A stretch of DNA of 64,000 nucleotides from contig NC_134929.1 in the NCBI RefSeq assembly GCF_051020765.1, positions 2,010,786 to 2,074,785 on the forward strand. The letters are read 5' to 3'. This document shows positions 20,296 to 30,583 of the stretch, piece by piece. The stretch is from Lasioglossum baleicum (Eukaryota; Arthropoda; Insecta; Hymenoptera; Halictidae). Position 1 is the stretch's first letter, and every line of letters starts with the position of its first letter. The notes below the pieces were generated by a model. That model was not told the origin of the DNA and did not search any database. It saw only the letters and a list, made by a program, of their open reading frames with translations. The position numbers and the translations under genes were made by a program.

Positions 20296-23200
20296 ATGGC
20301 TTCTTCCCAAGGACCTGCTGATGTAGTGGGTGGCTCAGACGGACTCCAATCATCTCGCCCATTGGAACGATTGGAACGTATGACAATTGCCGAATTGAAG
20401 CAAGAGTTAAGAATCCGGAAGCTGAAGAAATCTGGAAACAAGGCTGAACTTGTGGCGAGACTTCAAGCCGCGCTGGCTTGGGAAGCCGAATATGAAGATG
20501 ACAGCGAATATGATGGCGGCACCACCACCAATGACGAAGAGCATGAGGTTACGATACGACACAGCGGACGAGTAAAGAAGACGAATGTGAGCGAATATGA
20601 TGGCGGCACCACCAATGACGAAGACCATGAGGTCACGATACAACACAGCGGACGAGTAAAGAAGATGAATGTGTGCGGAACGTTGTTAACGTTTAAAGAT
20701 GTCGAAGGATCAATTCCTTTCTTCACTGGGGATGATGAGATATCGGTTCGACGATGGTTGGAAGAATTTGAGGACGCGAGTGCATTATGTGGGTGGACAA
20801 GTGTCCAGAAAATCATATATGCAAAGCGATTGTTAAAGGGATCTGCTAAGATATTTATGAGACACGAGAAATGTGATAGATCGTGGGCTAGCTTTAAGGA
20901 AGCCCTTCAGGAAGAATTTTTGCAGACGGTGAATAGTGGCATGGTCCACAAGAAATTAATGGAACGGAAGAAAAAACGCGATGAGACATATCAAGAGTAT
21001 GTATACAGCATGCTTGATATTGCGAGTCATGCAAGGGTGGAAACAGATGCGGTCATTCAATATATCATTGATGGTATTGAGGATGAAGAAATAAATAAAA
21101 CCATCTTGTATGGCGCAGGAAGCATTCGTGAATTAAAGGAAAAATTCAGGATATACGAGACCATGAAGAAGAATGCGAAAACAAAGGCGAGGTACACTGG
21201 AGAGAAGAAGATGCCGGTGCAGTCACAGAAGACATCAGGTGGGACTCGACGATGCTTCACCTGTGGTTCCCGGAATCATCCAAGTGCCGAGTGTCCCACG
21301 AAAGACAAGGGTGTAAAGTGTTTCAAATGCCAAGAATATGGTCATTTTGCATCGAAATGCACAACGAAAGTGCCGGTGAATGTGTGCAGTGTGACAGGGC
21401 CACGAAACAAGAGCGAGAAGGAAGTGGTTATAGCGTCTAAAGGGATAACGGCTTTAATAGACACAGGTAGCGATTTAAGTTTAATCCGCGCGGAACAGTA
21501 TGTACAGATAGGCGCGCCGCGTTTAGGTGAAAAAACAATTAGCTTCCAGGGTGTCGGCGCAAGCGATAATAGTACATTAGGCGAGTTCTTGACGGATATC
21601 GAAATTGATGGCACGATGTATTCTATTAAATTGCATGTTGTTTCCGATACACTGTTGCCATTCGGAGTATTAATTGGCACAGATTTCTTAAATACGGTGG
21701 ACGTTCGAATGAAAAATGGAAACATTACGATTTGTGAAAATAAAAGTTCTAGCGAGTCTACCGTTCCGGAAGTTTTTCACATTAGCACTTGCGAAAAGAA
21801 TAGCGAATTAGATCTTTCACATATCCGTAGCATTGATCATCGGAAGCGAATCGAAGAATTAAGACAAAAGTACGCACCTAATAAAGTTCAGAATTTAGAT
21901 ATTAAAATGAACATCGTGTTGACCGATAATATTCCCGTGTACCAACGACCGCGTAGATTATCTCCTCCTGAGAAGAAGGAAGTGAATGCACAAATAGACG
22001 AATGGTTAGAAAACAAGATTATCCAACGGTCACAATCAGACTACGCGAGTCCTATTGTCTTAGTGAAAAAAAAGAATGGTTCCACGAGGCTTTGTGTAGA
22101 CTACAGGAGATTGAACAACAAAATAGTAAAGGACCGATATCCACTTCCTCTTATCGAGGATCAGTTAGACCGATTACAAGAAGCGCGTATTTTTAGTACA
22201 CTAGATCTGAAGAACGGATTTTTCCACGTGGAGATAGAAAAGAATTCGAGAAAATACACTGCATTTGTGACACCAGATGGACAATACGAATTTCTACGTG
22301 TTCCGTTTGGTTTGTGTAACTCTCCATCTGTGTTTCAGAGGTATATTAATGCGATATTTCAGGAATTAATAGCGAAGGGACTGGTGTTGGTCTATATGGA
22401 TGATTTGGTGGTTCCCTCTCGTGATTGCGAAGACGGTCTTCATAATTTAGAAATAGTTTTAAAAACTGCAAGCGAATACGGGCTTATAATAAATTGGGAG
22501 AAGTGTCAGTTTATTCAAACGAGAATAGAGTATTTAGGATATATTATAGAAAATGGGACGATCCGACCGTCGGATCACAAAACTAGCGCAGTTATGAAAT
22601 TTCCAAAGCCGTCAAATGTTAAGAGTGTACAGAGTTTCTTAGGATTGACAGGATATTTTAGAAAATTTATCTCGCAATATTCGATCATAGCACGTCCGTT
22701 GACAAATTTATTAAAGAAAAACACATCGTTTTATTTTGGTCTCGAAGAAGAAAGAGCTTTCGATAGTTTGAAATTACTACTCAGTTCTCAACCCGTATTG
22801 AAACTGTATAATGCAAAAGCTGAAACACAATTGCATACCGACGCGTCTGGTTTTGGGTGTGGAGCAATATTATTGCAGCGAGATAACGATGATAATGCGT
22901 TCCATCCCACTTATTATGCAAGTTGGAAGAATAGTCCTAGCGAAGAAAAATATACGAGTTACGAACTCGAGGTATTAGCGATAATAAGAGCGCTTAGAAA
23001 ATTTAGGGTTTATTTGTTAGGTATTCCTTTTAAAATAATTACGGATTGTCAGGCGTTTTCCCTAACAATGAAGAAGCGTGATTTGTGCGTGCGAGTAGCC
23101 AGATGGGCTCTACTTTTAGAAGAGTTCGATTATATTGTAGAACACCGCCCGGGTAAAAATATGTGCCATGTAGATGCGTTAAGTCGTTATCCCACATCAA

Positions 23201-24498
23201 TGATAATGTACATCGGAGGACTGGAAAACAGCGTTTTGTCTAGTATTAAGAGAGCGCAAAGTGAAGACAGTGAGCTAAGAGAGATAATAAGTGCCGTAAA
23301 TCAGAATAAGGTTGACGGGTTTGTGTCGAAAAACGGGATATTGTACAAGTGCGCGCAAAACGATGCGTTTATAGTAGTGCCTAAAAGTATGCAGGCGCAG
23401 GTAGTGAGGCAAGTGCACGAGCGCGGACACTTTGGGGTCGTTAAGACCGAATCTATTGTGAAAAGGGACTATTGGTTTGCGGGCATGCGGTCGAAAATTG
23501 AGAGGGTCATCCGGAATTGTGTGCAATGTATTTTGGCCGAAAGGAAGGCAGGAAAGCAGGAAGGATTTTTACATTGCATCGAAAAGGGAACTTTGCCATT
23601 GGATACCTACCATCTTGATCATCTCGGTCCAATTACATCAACGAAGAAAAAATATCGTCATATTTTAGTGGTAATCGATGCATTTACGAAGTTTGTATGG
23701 CTTTATGCTACGCGCTCCACGGACACTGCAGAAGTCCTGGACAAACTAAGGAAACAAGCGGTAATATTCGGTAATCCAAGGCGAATTATTACAGACAGGG
23801 GAACTGCGTTCACCTCAAACAATTTTAAAAATTATTGCAAGGAAGAGGATATTCAACACGTGCTAGTAACTACGGCTGTACCTCGAGGAAACGGTCAAGT
23901 GGAGAGGGTGAACAGAACGCTCATACCCTTATTGACGAAACTGGCATTGTCTAAACCTGAGGAATGGTATAAGTACTTAGACATAGCGCAGAAATATTTG
24001 AATTCTACACCTAGTAGAAGCACGGGAAGAACACCATTCAACATTCTTTTTGGGACTTCAATGAAGATAAAGGAGGATCCGGAGATCCGGCAAATACTCG
24101 AAGAGGAATGGTTAGCTGTGTTTGAAGAAAATCGAAACGAGATTCGCAGAGAAGCCAAAGAAAATATATTGAAAATTCAAGCTGCCAACAGGAGGAATTA
24201 CAACAAGAGGCGTAAAGAGGCCATAAAGTATAAAGTAGGCGATCTGGTCGCAATCAAACGAATGCAACCAGCCACGCACGGGAAGTTTAGCACAAAATTT
24301 CTTGGACCATATGTTGTCCAGAATATTCTGCGTAATGATCGCTACTTGGTGGAAAAGGACGGAGAAGGAGAAGGCCCTCAACGGACTTCGACGTCGGCCG
24401 ATAACATGAAACCGTGGATAACTCTTGATGGGGAAACCATGGAGAGTCAAGGAGAAGAAGACGAAGAAGATGCAATGTTGCTAGAGGACGACATCTGA
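20296..24498 (+). CDS. Gypsy B Gag-Pol polyprotein, 1400 aa, one frame
   Basis: ATG at 20296 to TGA at 24496. Domain order: SAP-like motif (residues about 28-60; LKQELRIRKLKKSGNKAELV); duplicated acidic segment with SEYDGG, HSGRVKK twice (about 70-128); Gag core; two CCHC knuckles (CFTCGSRNHPSAEC near 319, CFKCQEYGHFASKC near 342); aspartic protease (ALIDTGSDLSLI near 385); reverse transcriptase (VDYRRLNNK, FGLCNSPSVFQR, YMDDL near 700); RNase H (TDASGFGCGAIL near 847); integrase zinc finger (HERGHFG, CVQC near 1040-1080); integrase core with D,D,E (DHLGPI, TDRGTAF, GNGQVERVNRTL near 1107-1200); C-terminal basic region. All catalytic motifs are present and no stop or shift interrupts it. Gag and Pol in one frame means another way of controlling their ratio. 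The clade may be Mdg3-like; I am not sure. Confidence 0.93.
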   Translation: MASSQGPADVVGGSDGLQSSRPLERLERMTIAELKQELRIRKLKKSGNKAELVARLQAALAWEAEYEDDSEYDGGTTTNDEEHEVTIRHSGRVKKTNVSEYDGGTTNDEDHEVTIQHSGRVKKMNVCGTLLTFKDVEGSIPFFTGDDEISVRRWLEEFEDASALCGWTSVQKIIYAKRLLKGSAKIFMRHEKCDRSWASFKEALQEEFLQTVNSGMVHKKLMERKKKRDETYQEYVYSMLDIASHARVETDAVIQYIIDGIEDEEINKTILYGAGSIRELKEKFRIYETMKKNAKTKARYTGEKKMPVQSQKTSGGTRRCFTCGSRNHPSAECPTKDKGVKCFKCQEYGHFASKCTTKVPVNVCSVTGPRNKSEKEVVIASKGITALIDTGSDLSLIRAEQYVQIGAPRLGEKTISFQGVGASDNSTLGEFLTDIEIDGTMYSIKLHVVSDTLLPFGVLIGTDFLNTVDVRMKNGNITICENKSSSESTVPEVFHISTCEKNSELDLSHIRSIDHRKRIEELRQKYAPNKVQNLDIKMNIVLTDNIPVYQRPRRLSPPEKKEVNAQIDEWLENKIIQRSQSDYASPIVLVKKKNGSTRLCVDYRRLNNKIVKDRYPLPLIEDQLDRLQEARIFSTLDLKNGFFHVEIEKNSRKYTAFVTPDGQYEFLRVPFGLCNSPSVFQRYINAIFQELIAKGLVLVYMDDLVVPSRDCEDGLHNLEIVLKTASEYGLIINWEKCQFIQTRIEYLGYIIENGTIRPSDHKTSAVMKFPKPSNVKSVQSFLGLTGYFRKFISQYSIIARPLTNLLKKNTSFYFGLEEERAFDSLKLLLSSQPVLKLYNAKAETQLHTDASGFGCGAILLQRDNDDNAFHPTYYASWKNSPSEEKYTSYELEVLAIIRALRKFRVYLLGIPFKIITDCQAFSLTMKKRDLCVRVARWALLLEEFDYIVEHRPGKNMCHVDALSRYPTSMIMYIGGLENSVLSSIKRAQSEDSELREIISAVNQNKVDGFVSKNGILYKCAQNDAFIVVPKSMQAQVVRQVHERGHFGVVKTESIVKRDYWFAGMRSKIERVIRNCVQCILAERKAGKQEGFLHCIEKGTLPLDTYHLDHLGPITSTKKKYRHILVVIDAFTKFVWLYATRSTDTAEVLDKLRKQAVIFGNPRRIITDRGTAFTSNNFKNYCKEEDIQHVLVTTAVPRGNGQVERVNRTLIPLLTKLALSKPEEWYKYLDIAQKYLNSTPSRSTGRTPFNILFGTSMKIKEDPEIRQILEEEWLAVFEENRNEIRREAKENILKIQAANRRNYNKRRKEAIKYKVGDLVAIKRMQPATHGKFSTKFLGPYVVQNILRNDRYLVEKDGEGEGPQRTSTSADNMKPWITLDGETMESQGEEDEEDAMLLEDDI

Positions 24499-24526
24499 GG
24501 GCAGATGTTATTGTAGGATGGCCGAT
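24499..24526 (+). other. Gypsy B 3' junction without an obvious polypurine tract
   Basis: Only 28 bases separate the stop codon from the 3' LTR. GAGGGCAG is present just after the stop, but the bases next to the LTR (GGATGGCCGAT) are a poor purine run. Confidence 0.5.
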
Positions 24527-24974
24527 TGTGGTGTCGGATGTCGGGTGTCGGGACCGCGTCGAAACGTCGAGACGAAAACGACACCCCGTCGAGTGATTTC
24601 GGCGCCGCGCCGTCGAGGACCGATACTCTTCGGCTGTTTAGGTTAAGATACAGCATTGGACTGTTTAGCTTTAAGGAACTGTATGTGTGTGTGGCTGTGT
24701 GTGTTCGTGTGTATGTGCGTGTGTGCATAGAGTGCGAGCTGGACGCGTTTTCTTAAAACGACCAGGCAGTCGAGAGAAAAGCGCACGTGAGACAACTTCG
24801 GCCTGCTAGTTGCGGTCAGAGTTAAGAGTAACGAGGACATATTACGTTGAGTTTTGACCTGCGAGGTGCGGTCAATCGCGTTGTGTGTGACTGTTTTGAT
24901 TATCTTTATTTTTAAATATATATATACTGTTTTATTTATATCCCTGCACGTAGTCAGTTATTTTTTATCCCACA
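24527..24974 (+). repeat. 3' LTR of gypsy B
   Basis: 448 bp, nearly identical to 19721-20168. Confidence 0.92.
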
Positions 24975-25405
24975 AATTTGAATAAAGCACTTATTTATAG
25001 TCGTTTAAATATTTTTTCTCATTGTCAAGGTGAGGGTGGGGGACGGCGAAAAATTGCTCAGCACGCAGGCGGCTGTACACCTAGAAACGGCCCTATGTAG
25101 AGGAACGTTCTCCAATAAATAAACGTGTGTCTTTGAATGTTTATTCTAATCTGTTATTATTTTACAATTCGATGGTAGGTAACCAAAAAACAAATAAATG
25201 TCAAAAACCAAATAAATATTAACAAATTAATCAATACTATGTAGAAATCTACATTATCTAGCAAGCAAGTAGGGGAATCTTTCCCCACCGACACATCAAT
25301 TAGAAAGAGAGCGCTCCTGGACCCCGCCTAATGCTCTCTCTCTCGCACGCCGCCATTGTGGGCTTCAGCGCTTCGTACAGGCCGCGCAGTCTATCTCTAT
25401 ACATA
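24975..25405. repeat. Outer part of right inverted arm of P-like element
   Basis: Reverse complement of 17841-18015 and 10061-10311. It contains the outer end of the hAT-type MITE (to 25095). The last 10 bases of the arm were displaced to 27328-27337 by the mariner-type foldback. Confidence 0.8.
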
Positions 25406-27327
25406 CAGGGTGTCCCAAAACCCCTTCGACTCCGGGAAATGGGAGGTTCCTTAGGTCATTTGAAGCAACATTTTCCTTTGCACCAATGTCAGCCGGGGCT
25501 TTGTTTAGGAGTTATTAACGAAAAACACGGACCAATCAGAGCGCGACCTAGACGCGCGATGGCACGTACAGCCAGGCGCGCCGGGAGACGAGCGTGGTGT
25601 AACGCCGCGATGCCGCAACGAACAAGAGTTTCTCGAGATTATGTGAATCTTCCCCGATTTGGATGAGCTTTGGATATGTTGTCAAGACCATGATTCTGAA
25701 CAACATTTCCCTTTACAGTTCTTGTCAGCCGGCTTTAGTTTACGCGATAAATGTAAAAACTTGTAATTGTAAATCGATGGATTGTACTATCTTCTACCCG
25801 ATTTGGATGAGCTTTGGATATGTTGTCAAGACCATTATTCTGAACAACATTTCCTTTAGACTTTTTGACGGTTGCGGAAGAACTTGACTTGTCAATTCAT
25901 ATGGGTGGATCTTTTTACCCGACTTACGGCAACGTTACCCGAACGAGAGAAGAAGCAGAAACAGATTGTATTGAAAACTCACTTATTCAGCCGTAAATCC
26001 ATTTGCTGCTTCGAAATGTGTGTCACTGGGTCACTCGGTGACGAACTGTACAGATGTCTTCAGGTATACGACAGTACCGACAGCTAAGGGACGTACGGCC
26101 AGGTCGACGAACTGCACAGCCGGTGGTAGAAGGCCTAAGGGATGCGCGGTCAAGTCGACGATCCAGAATTTCACTTTCACTTTCGAATCGATAAATGATT
26201 CGTATGTTTATTTCACACAGATGCCCTGAAATTTTTCCACACTCACAATCACTGTTCACATTTGTCAACACATAGTTATGCACTAATAATAATTGCCATA
26301 TCCCATGTCCTGCTATACAAATCACAACAATCAGGTAATGCAATCACTAGACTGCGGATTTCATGCATTTGTAGCAAACATGAGTAGGTGCATTTTAAGA
26401 CACTAGAGAGATTAAAATAATTTCAAAACACCAATGTATTATTTTCAACTTCTTAAAATGATCACAGTAAGAATCAAATATCTGTCTGGCTCCTGTCCCT
26501 TGTAATAGCAGCAGCCAACTTTCATTTTACATAAAGATCCGCAGTTTAGTGATTAGATTAAATAATCGTTTAATTAGTTTAAGCAATTAATATTAGTGCA
26601 TAACTATGTGTTGACAAATGTGAACAGTGATTGTGAGTGTGGAAAAATTTCAAGGCATTTTTGTGAAATAAACATACGAATTATTTATCGATTCGAAAGT
26701 GAAAGTGAAATTCTGGATCGTCGACTTGACCGCGCATCCCTTAGGCCTTCTACCACCGGCTGTGCAGTTCGTCGACCTGGCCGTACGTCCCTTAGCTTTC
26801 GGTACTGTCGTATACCTGAAGACATCTGTGCAGTTCGTCACCGAGTGACCCAGTGACACACATTTCGAAGCAGCAAATGGATTTACGGCTGAATAAGTGA
26901 GTTTTTAATACATCAGTTTCTGCTTCTTCCCTCGTTCGGGTAAAGTTGCCGTAAGTCGGGTAAAGAGATCCACCCATATGAATTGACAAATAAAGTTCTT
27001 CCGACCGACAAAAACTGTAAAGGGTAATGTTGTTCAGAATCATGGTCTTGACAACATATCCAAAGCTCATCCAAATCGGGGAGGATTCACATAATCTCGA
27101 GAAACTCTTGTTCGTTACGGCATCGCGGCGTTACACCACGCACGTCTCCCGGCGCGCCGGGCTGAACGTGTAATCGCGCGTCTAGGTCGCGCTCTGATTG
27201 GTCCGTGTTTTTCGTTAATAACTCCTAAACAAAGTCCCGGCTGACATTGGTGCAAAGGAAAATGTTGCTTCAAATGACCTAAGGAACCTCCCATTTCCCG
27301 GAGTCGAAGGGGTTTTGGGACACCCTG
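25406..27327. mobile_element. Mariner-type foldback element, 1922 bp
   Basis: It begins CAGGGTGTCCCAAAACCCC, ends with the inverse, and is flanked by TA (25404-25405, 27328-27329). The arms are complementary for most of the element (about 25406-26340 and 26595-27327), leaving a central spacer of some 250 bases. Short frames appear as mirror pairs on both strands. They result from the palindrome and are not genes. There is no transposase. It inserted 8 bases from the end of the P-like element. The element at 62276 is a relative (shared GTTATTAACGAAAAACACGG segment). Confidence 0.85.
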
Positions 27328-27345
27328 TATGTCTATGGACCAACT

Positions 27346-27486
27346 ACACCAGAGGATATGAAGAACCGAATAGTTAGAGCTTGTGCTGATATTAATGTTG
27401 AAACAATTGAAAAATCTGTACAGTCGGTCATTGCACGTTTCAGAAAATGTATCAACGTAGAAGGACGCCATTTTGAACATCTCTGA
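27346..27486 (+). pseudogene. Mariner-family transposase, C-terminal exon-like remainder
   Basis: Continues the transposase interrupted at 10051. The residues (TPEDMKNRIVRACADINVE, then a Phe-Arg-Lys-Cys stretch) match the conserved C-terminal end of insect mariner-type transposases. The frame ends in TGA at 27484-27486. It follows directly after the right copy of the 8-bp duplication (27338-27345). It has no start codon and depends on the distant N-terminal part, so it is non-functional. Confidence 0.8.
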
Positions 27487-27906
27487 TGATAACTTAAGAG
27501 AGCGTGAGTGTTGTTTTAACAGTTAACACATACACACATCTGTTGGTCGATATTCTTAGTGTGATAAAAAATATTTTATTCGCATTCATAGGTTCAGGGG
27601 TCGTGGCCGAAGATATTCGACATCAGTTCTAGGTAAAACTTTAATTTTAGAGGATCGAGGTCATTTCAAGGACATGTTATTATACATATCTGAATGTATT
27701 TTTCCATCAGTTACACGATGCAAATGTAGTAATGTACCAAAAAACATCGTTGACCTCGACAACTCCGAAAAAAATGAACCTCGGAAAAAAATATTCGTGC
27801 CAGATATTTGGTCCACTGACACCATGCACATTACGTAACAAATATTTTTTGCATCACAATATCCTGAAGAGATACTTACGTGTTCGTATTTAAACGGAAC
27901 ACCCTG
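27487..27906. repeat. Right inverted arm of the mariner
   Basis: Inverse of 8749-9040. Landmarks shared with the left arm are CAGATATTTGGTCC, TTACGTAACAAATATTT and GGAACACCCTG. Confidence 0.75.
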
Positions 27907-28036
27907 TATAGAGATCACTATTATATGTTCACAGAATTTTGTTATTCAAAATTATTGGATGCAAAATGAGTTCAAACATATTCAATATGATGTAAAAACG
28001 AACATTACATACTATTTGCGAGGAAAAAGATATTGT

Positions 28037-29088
28037 TGTTCCGTCGCAACGGATCGTAGTCCTACACAAAGAAGTGTTTTTCCTCGCAAGAAATTCGTCA
28101 ACGGAAATTCTCCTTTTAACATAAAGAACCATAGCGTTTGCAATGACCCGTACTGCCGCGCGGAATAAAGAGTCTAAGGGTCGACTTCGTACCTTATTTA
28201 TGATATAGCCGTTACCAAACCGTTTTTGGGATTAGATGATTATTTATACTACGGCCATCCAGGTATAGCAAAATATTATTTTGTACATCCTGCAATTCTC
28301 GGAATACTTACTTTCGTTCCGAGTTAACAATATCCACGGTCATTCAAGGCATCACTCTAAAGAACCCTCGCAGTCATAAATTACAGTCCCAGATGTACAC
28401 GCTCGCGTTCGTTAAGCCCGGTCCAAGGATAAACAGTCAATTCTTTAAGGATACGGTCAAGGGTGCGACAGTCAACCGTCGAGCAACGTCAATTACCGAA
28501 CTTGCCCTCCACATCAGGTAGCGCCCCACTCTTCCTTCCGACTAGACCAACCTCTTAGTCACTTTGGAAGGAGGTTTGAACAATCAAGGGTGTCTTGATT
28601 GGTAAACGACAAGTTGACTGAACCAACCCGGACAGTTCTTTCCCTCATTACAATAGATTCTACTTCCCTCTCCTTGTCTAAGGTCAACCTCTCCACCTAC
28701 GAGGAACCTAACCGACCTCTCGTCAAGAACAGAAGGCCAGTACTCAGCAGTTCGTCTTCGAATCTCTGAACGAGCAATACTGACTAAATCTTACTTGAGC
28801 GTCTTACTTGATTGCTGCATCCACGATCGGCACATCTAGGTACAATACAGATCACACACTGATCTGCGCGCGTCTAAGGCAGGATCTGTTGGAATAGCCT
28901 TACTGACGAGTCCTCCAACAGATCTAGGACGAAACGCGATTCCTCCAATTAAATTCCTTGTCCACACGATCTATTATTTCATAGTGAAACAGTTGTCCAA
29001 GATTAACTTGGCGGGCAACATTCGAAAAGTCGCGAACCCATTTCTTTACAATCGAACAATTTGAAATTGATAGTTCCGCGATCGAACA
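28037..29088 (+). repeat. 5' LTR of BEL element, 1052 bp
   Basis: Matches 34225-35070 except for 210 extra bases at 28111-28320, which include an AATAAA (28161-28166). Short TTC repeats border this segment, so a microhomology deletion in the 3' copy is likely. Confidence 0.85.
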
Positions 29089-29090
29089 TT

Positions 29091-29112
29091 TTGGTCCTTC
29101 GAGCCGGATCGG
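29091..29112 (+). promoter_or_regulatory. Primer binding site region of BEL element
   Basis: TGGTCCTTCGAGCCGGATCGG starts three bases after the LTR, with the expected TGG and spacing. Similar TGGTCCTTCGAGCCGG sites are familiar from insect BEL/Pao elements (recollection). Confidence 0.6.
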
Positions 29113-29292
29113 TGGCCTAGTGACAGTGCAGTGCAAGTACAAACAATCCAGTGCGACCAACAACAGCTAGATTGGAGGAATCAGCTAGCCTTAGCCACAA
29201 TCAACGATCAACACCGTCCATCCAAGGCAGCAGCCACTCACATCAGCTCAAGGTAGGCACGTTATATTGAATTAACCGATTAGGAACCACAA

Positions 29293-30237
29293 ATGGCAAA
29301 TCTCATTCAGAATTCTTCGAGAATGGCTAATTCAAACAAAACAACCTTACGCATTCGTGCTCTCAAACACAAACAACGTGTTTTCAAATCGAACTTGACT
29401 ATCTTCACTACCGAGCTAACAGAATACCAGGATTCCGCGACCGCGCGCACGAAATTACGCGAACGATTAGATCGCCTAAGAAAGCAATTCGACAGTTTCA
29501 ATGACGCACAAGATGAAATAGGGCATCACGAAGATTTCGATCAGACTGAGACTGAACGCAAGGACGTAACCACATTATACGATGACGCGCTAGCTAACGC
29601 GATACAATTTTTAGAAGGTTTCGAACCAACCATAAGTCAATCAACAAGAACCGTGACAGATTCGCCGGCACCGTCCACATCGACTAGCATAAGCGGGGTA
29701 CATCTGCCAAAAATGAATCTTCCAATATTCGACGGTCGTCTTGAAAAATGGCTACCTTTCAAGGACGCGTTCTTAAGTTTAATACAAAAATACACAGGAC
29801 TAACAAACATACAACGATTCAACTATTTGAGACTATCGGTATCAGGACAAGCCCAAGCCGCCATCGAATCATTCACGATGAGCGAGGTAAACTACCAAGC
29901 AGCATGGGCCCAATTAATGGAAACTTATGATAATCAACGCGCACTCGTTCTCCGGCACACCACGCTATTGCTCGAAACGCCGGCAATGCCAAACAGTACG
30001 CCTGACGCGATCAACAATCTGGTCAATCACCTTCAGTCACATATCCGTTCGTTACAAACCCTCGGCCGATCGTGGGAGGACATCGCGAATGACTTTATTA
30101 TTAGCATCGCGATCGATCGTATGGATCCCGAGACGCGCCGAACTTGGGAACAAACATTCATCGATACACAGATGCCTCACGCAACAGCGATGTTAAAACA
30201 TCTCGAAAAGATCCCGGGGATCCGCGACGAAATCTAA
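29293..30237 (+). pseudogene. BEL Gag, 314-codon segment
   Basis: ATG at 29293. The structural part has the DUF1759-type domain typical of BEL/Pao: LPKMNLPIFDGRLEKWLPFK at about residues 140-160, then FNYLRLSVSGQAQAAIESF and AWAQLMETYDNQRALV. An N-terminal charged coiled-coil-like segment (residues 40-80) precedes it. A stop at 30235-30237 separates it from the zinc-knuckle segment, which starts downstream in another frame. In intact relatives Gag runs through the knuckles, so this is a break. It lies just after the primer site and leader. Confidence 0.85.
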
Positions 30238-30277
30238 AGAGATCTCATCATCACCCATACCTAGAAAACGAACATTC

Positions 30278-30535
30278 GTGACAACGACCTCTGACCAAGC
30301 ATGCAAATTCTGCAGCTCGCAAACGCACAAACCCTACTCGTGTCCTAAATTCATGAACATGACGGTCGACGACCGTTGGGCAGCTGTAAGAACCGCAAGG
30401 TTATGCCAAAACTGCCTGCAATCAAATCACAAATTCGAGAACTGCACCAGAGGTCAATGTCGTATGTGCGGTCAGAGACACAACACTCGACTTCACACAG
30501 ACCAGAAATCTATAATTCCAACTACAGAAGCCTGA
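30278..30535 (+). pseudogene. BEL zinc-knuckle segment
   Basis: Cys/His-rich remainder of Gag: CKFCSSQTHKPYSC, CQNCLQSNHKFENC and CRMCGQRHNTRLH. It binds nucleic acid in intact elements. Isolated here by a frame break before and a stop after it. Confidence 0.8.
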
Positions 30536-30583
30536 CTAGCATCGGGAATCGCCAGACAGTTATCGCTTCACACTCGTACTTTC

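Larger units (their letters stand above)
19721..24974 (+). mobile_element. Ty3/gypsy retrotransposon B, apparently intact
   Basis: 448-bp LTRs at 19721-20168 and 24527-24974, with one substitution noticed (in the GTGTGT stretch, T near 19890 against G near 24696). A 4-bp duplication aatt flanks it (19717-19720, 24975-24978). A primer site and one unbroken 1400-codon gag-pol frame are present. No envelope frame. This is the only element in the window with a complete coding frame. Confidence 0.92.
19523..25095. mobile_element. hAT-type MITE (~320 bp) split by gypsy B
   Basis: One end is CAGGGCCGTTCCTACCAGG (19523). The other, read inward on the minus strand, is TAGGGCCGTTTCTAGG (from 25095). 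It is flanked by nearly identical 8-bp copies, tgtggagg (19515-19522) and tgtagagg (25096-25103). CAGGG-type ends and an 8-bp duplication fit hAT. It contains no transposase. Gypsy B occupies 19721-24974 of it. A mirrored, inner-truncated copy lies in the left arm (17896-18181). Confidence 0.65.
10052..27337 (+). mobile_element. P-like DNA transposon with ~600-bp inverted arms, heavily interrupted
   Basis: It is flanked by the 8-bp direct duplication gaccaact (10044-10051 and 27338-27345). Joining the flanks restores the mariner reading frame across the site. Ends are CATAGACATA and TATGTCTATG. Left arm: 10052-10311 plus 17841-18181. Right arm: 19546-19720, 24975-25405 and 27328-27337. The arms correspond base by base, for example GATAGACTGCGC near 10067 against GCGCAGTCTATC near 25384. 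An 8-bp duplication and a P/THAP9-like transposase remnant between the arms identify the superfamily. Arms of this length exceed the 31 bp of the Drosophila P element. Insertions: gypsy A in the left arm, gypsy B and a mariner foldback in the right. Confidence 0.8.
8749..27906 (+). mobile_element. Mariner-type transposon expanded to 19 kb by nested insertions
   Basis: The left end is CAGGGTGTTCCGTTTAAATA (8749) and the right end is its inverse (to 27906). Both are flanked by TA (8747-8748, 27907-27908), the Tc1/mariner target. The inverted arms stay similar for about 300 bases. Its transposase begins at 9180, is cut at 10051 and resumes at 27346, because a P-like element inserted there. Without that insert, the element is about 1.86 kb. 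Confidence 0.85.

Noticed and set aside
25331..27480. Pairs of small proteins on both strands
   Set aside because: Mirror images caused by the palindromic element. No coding signature or start context.
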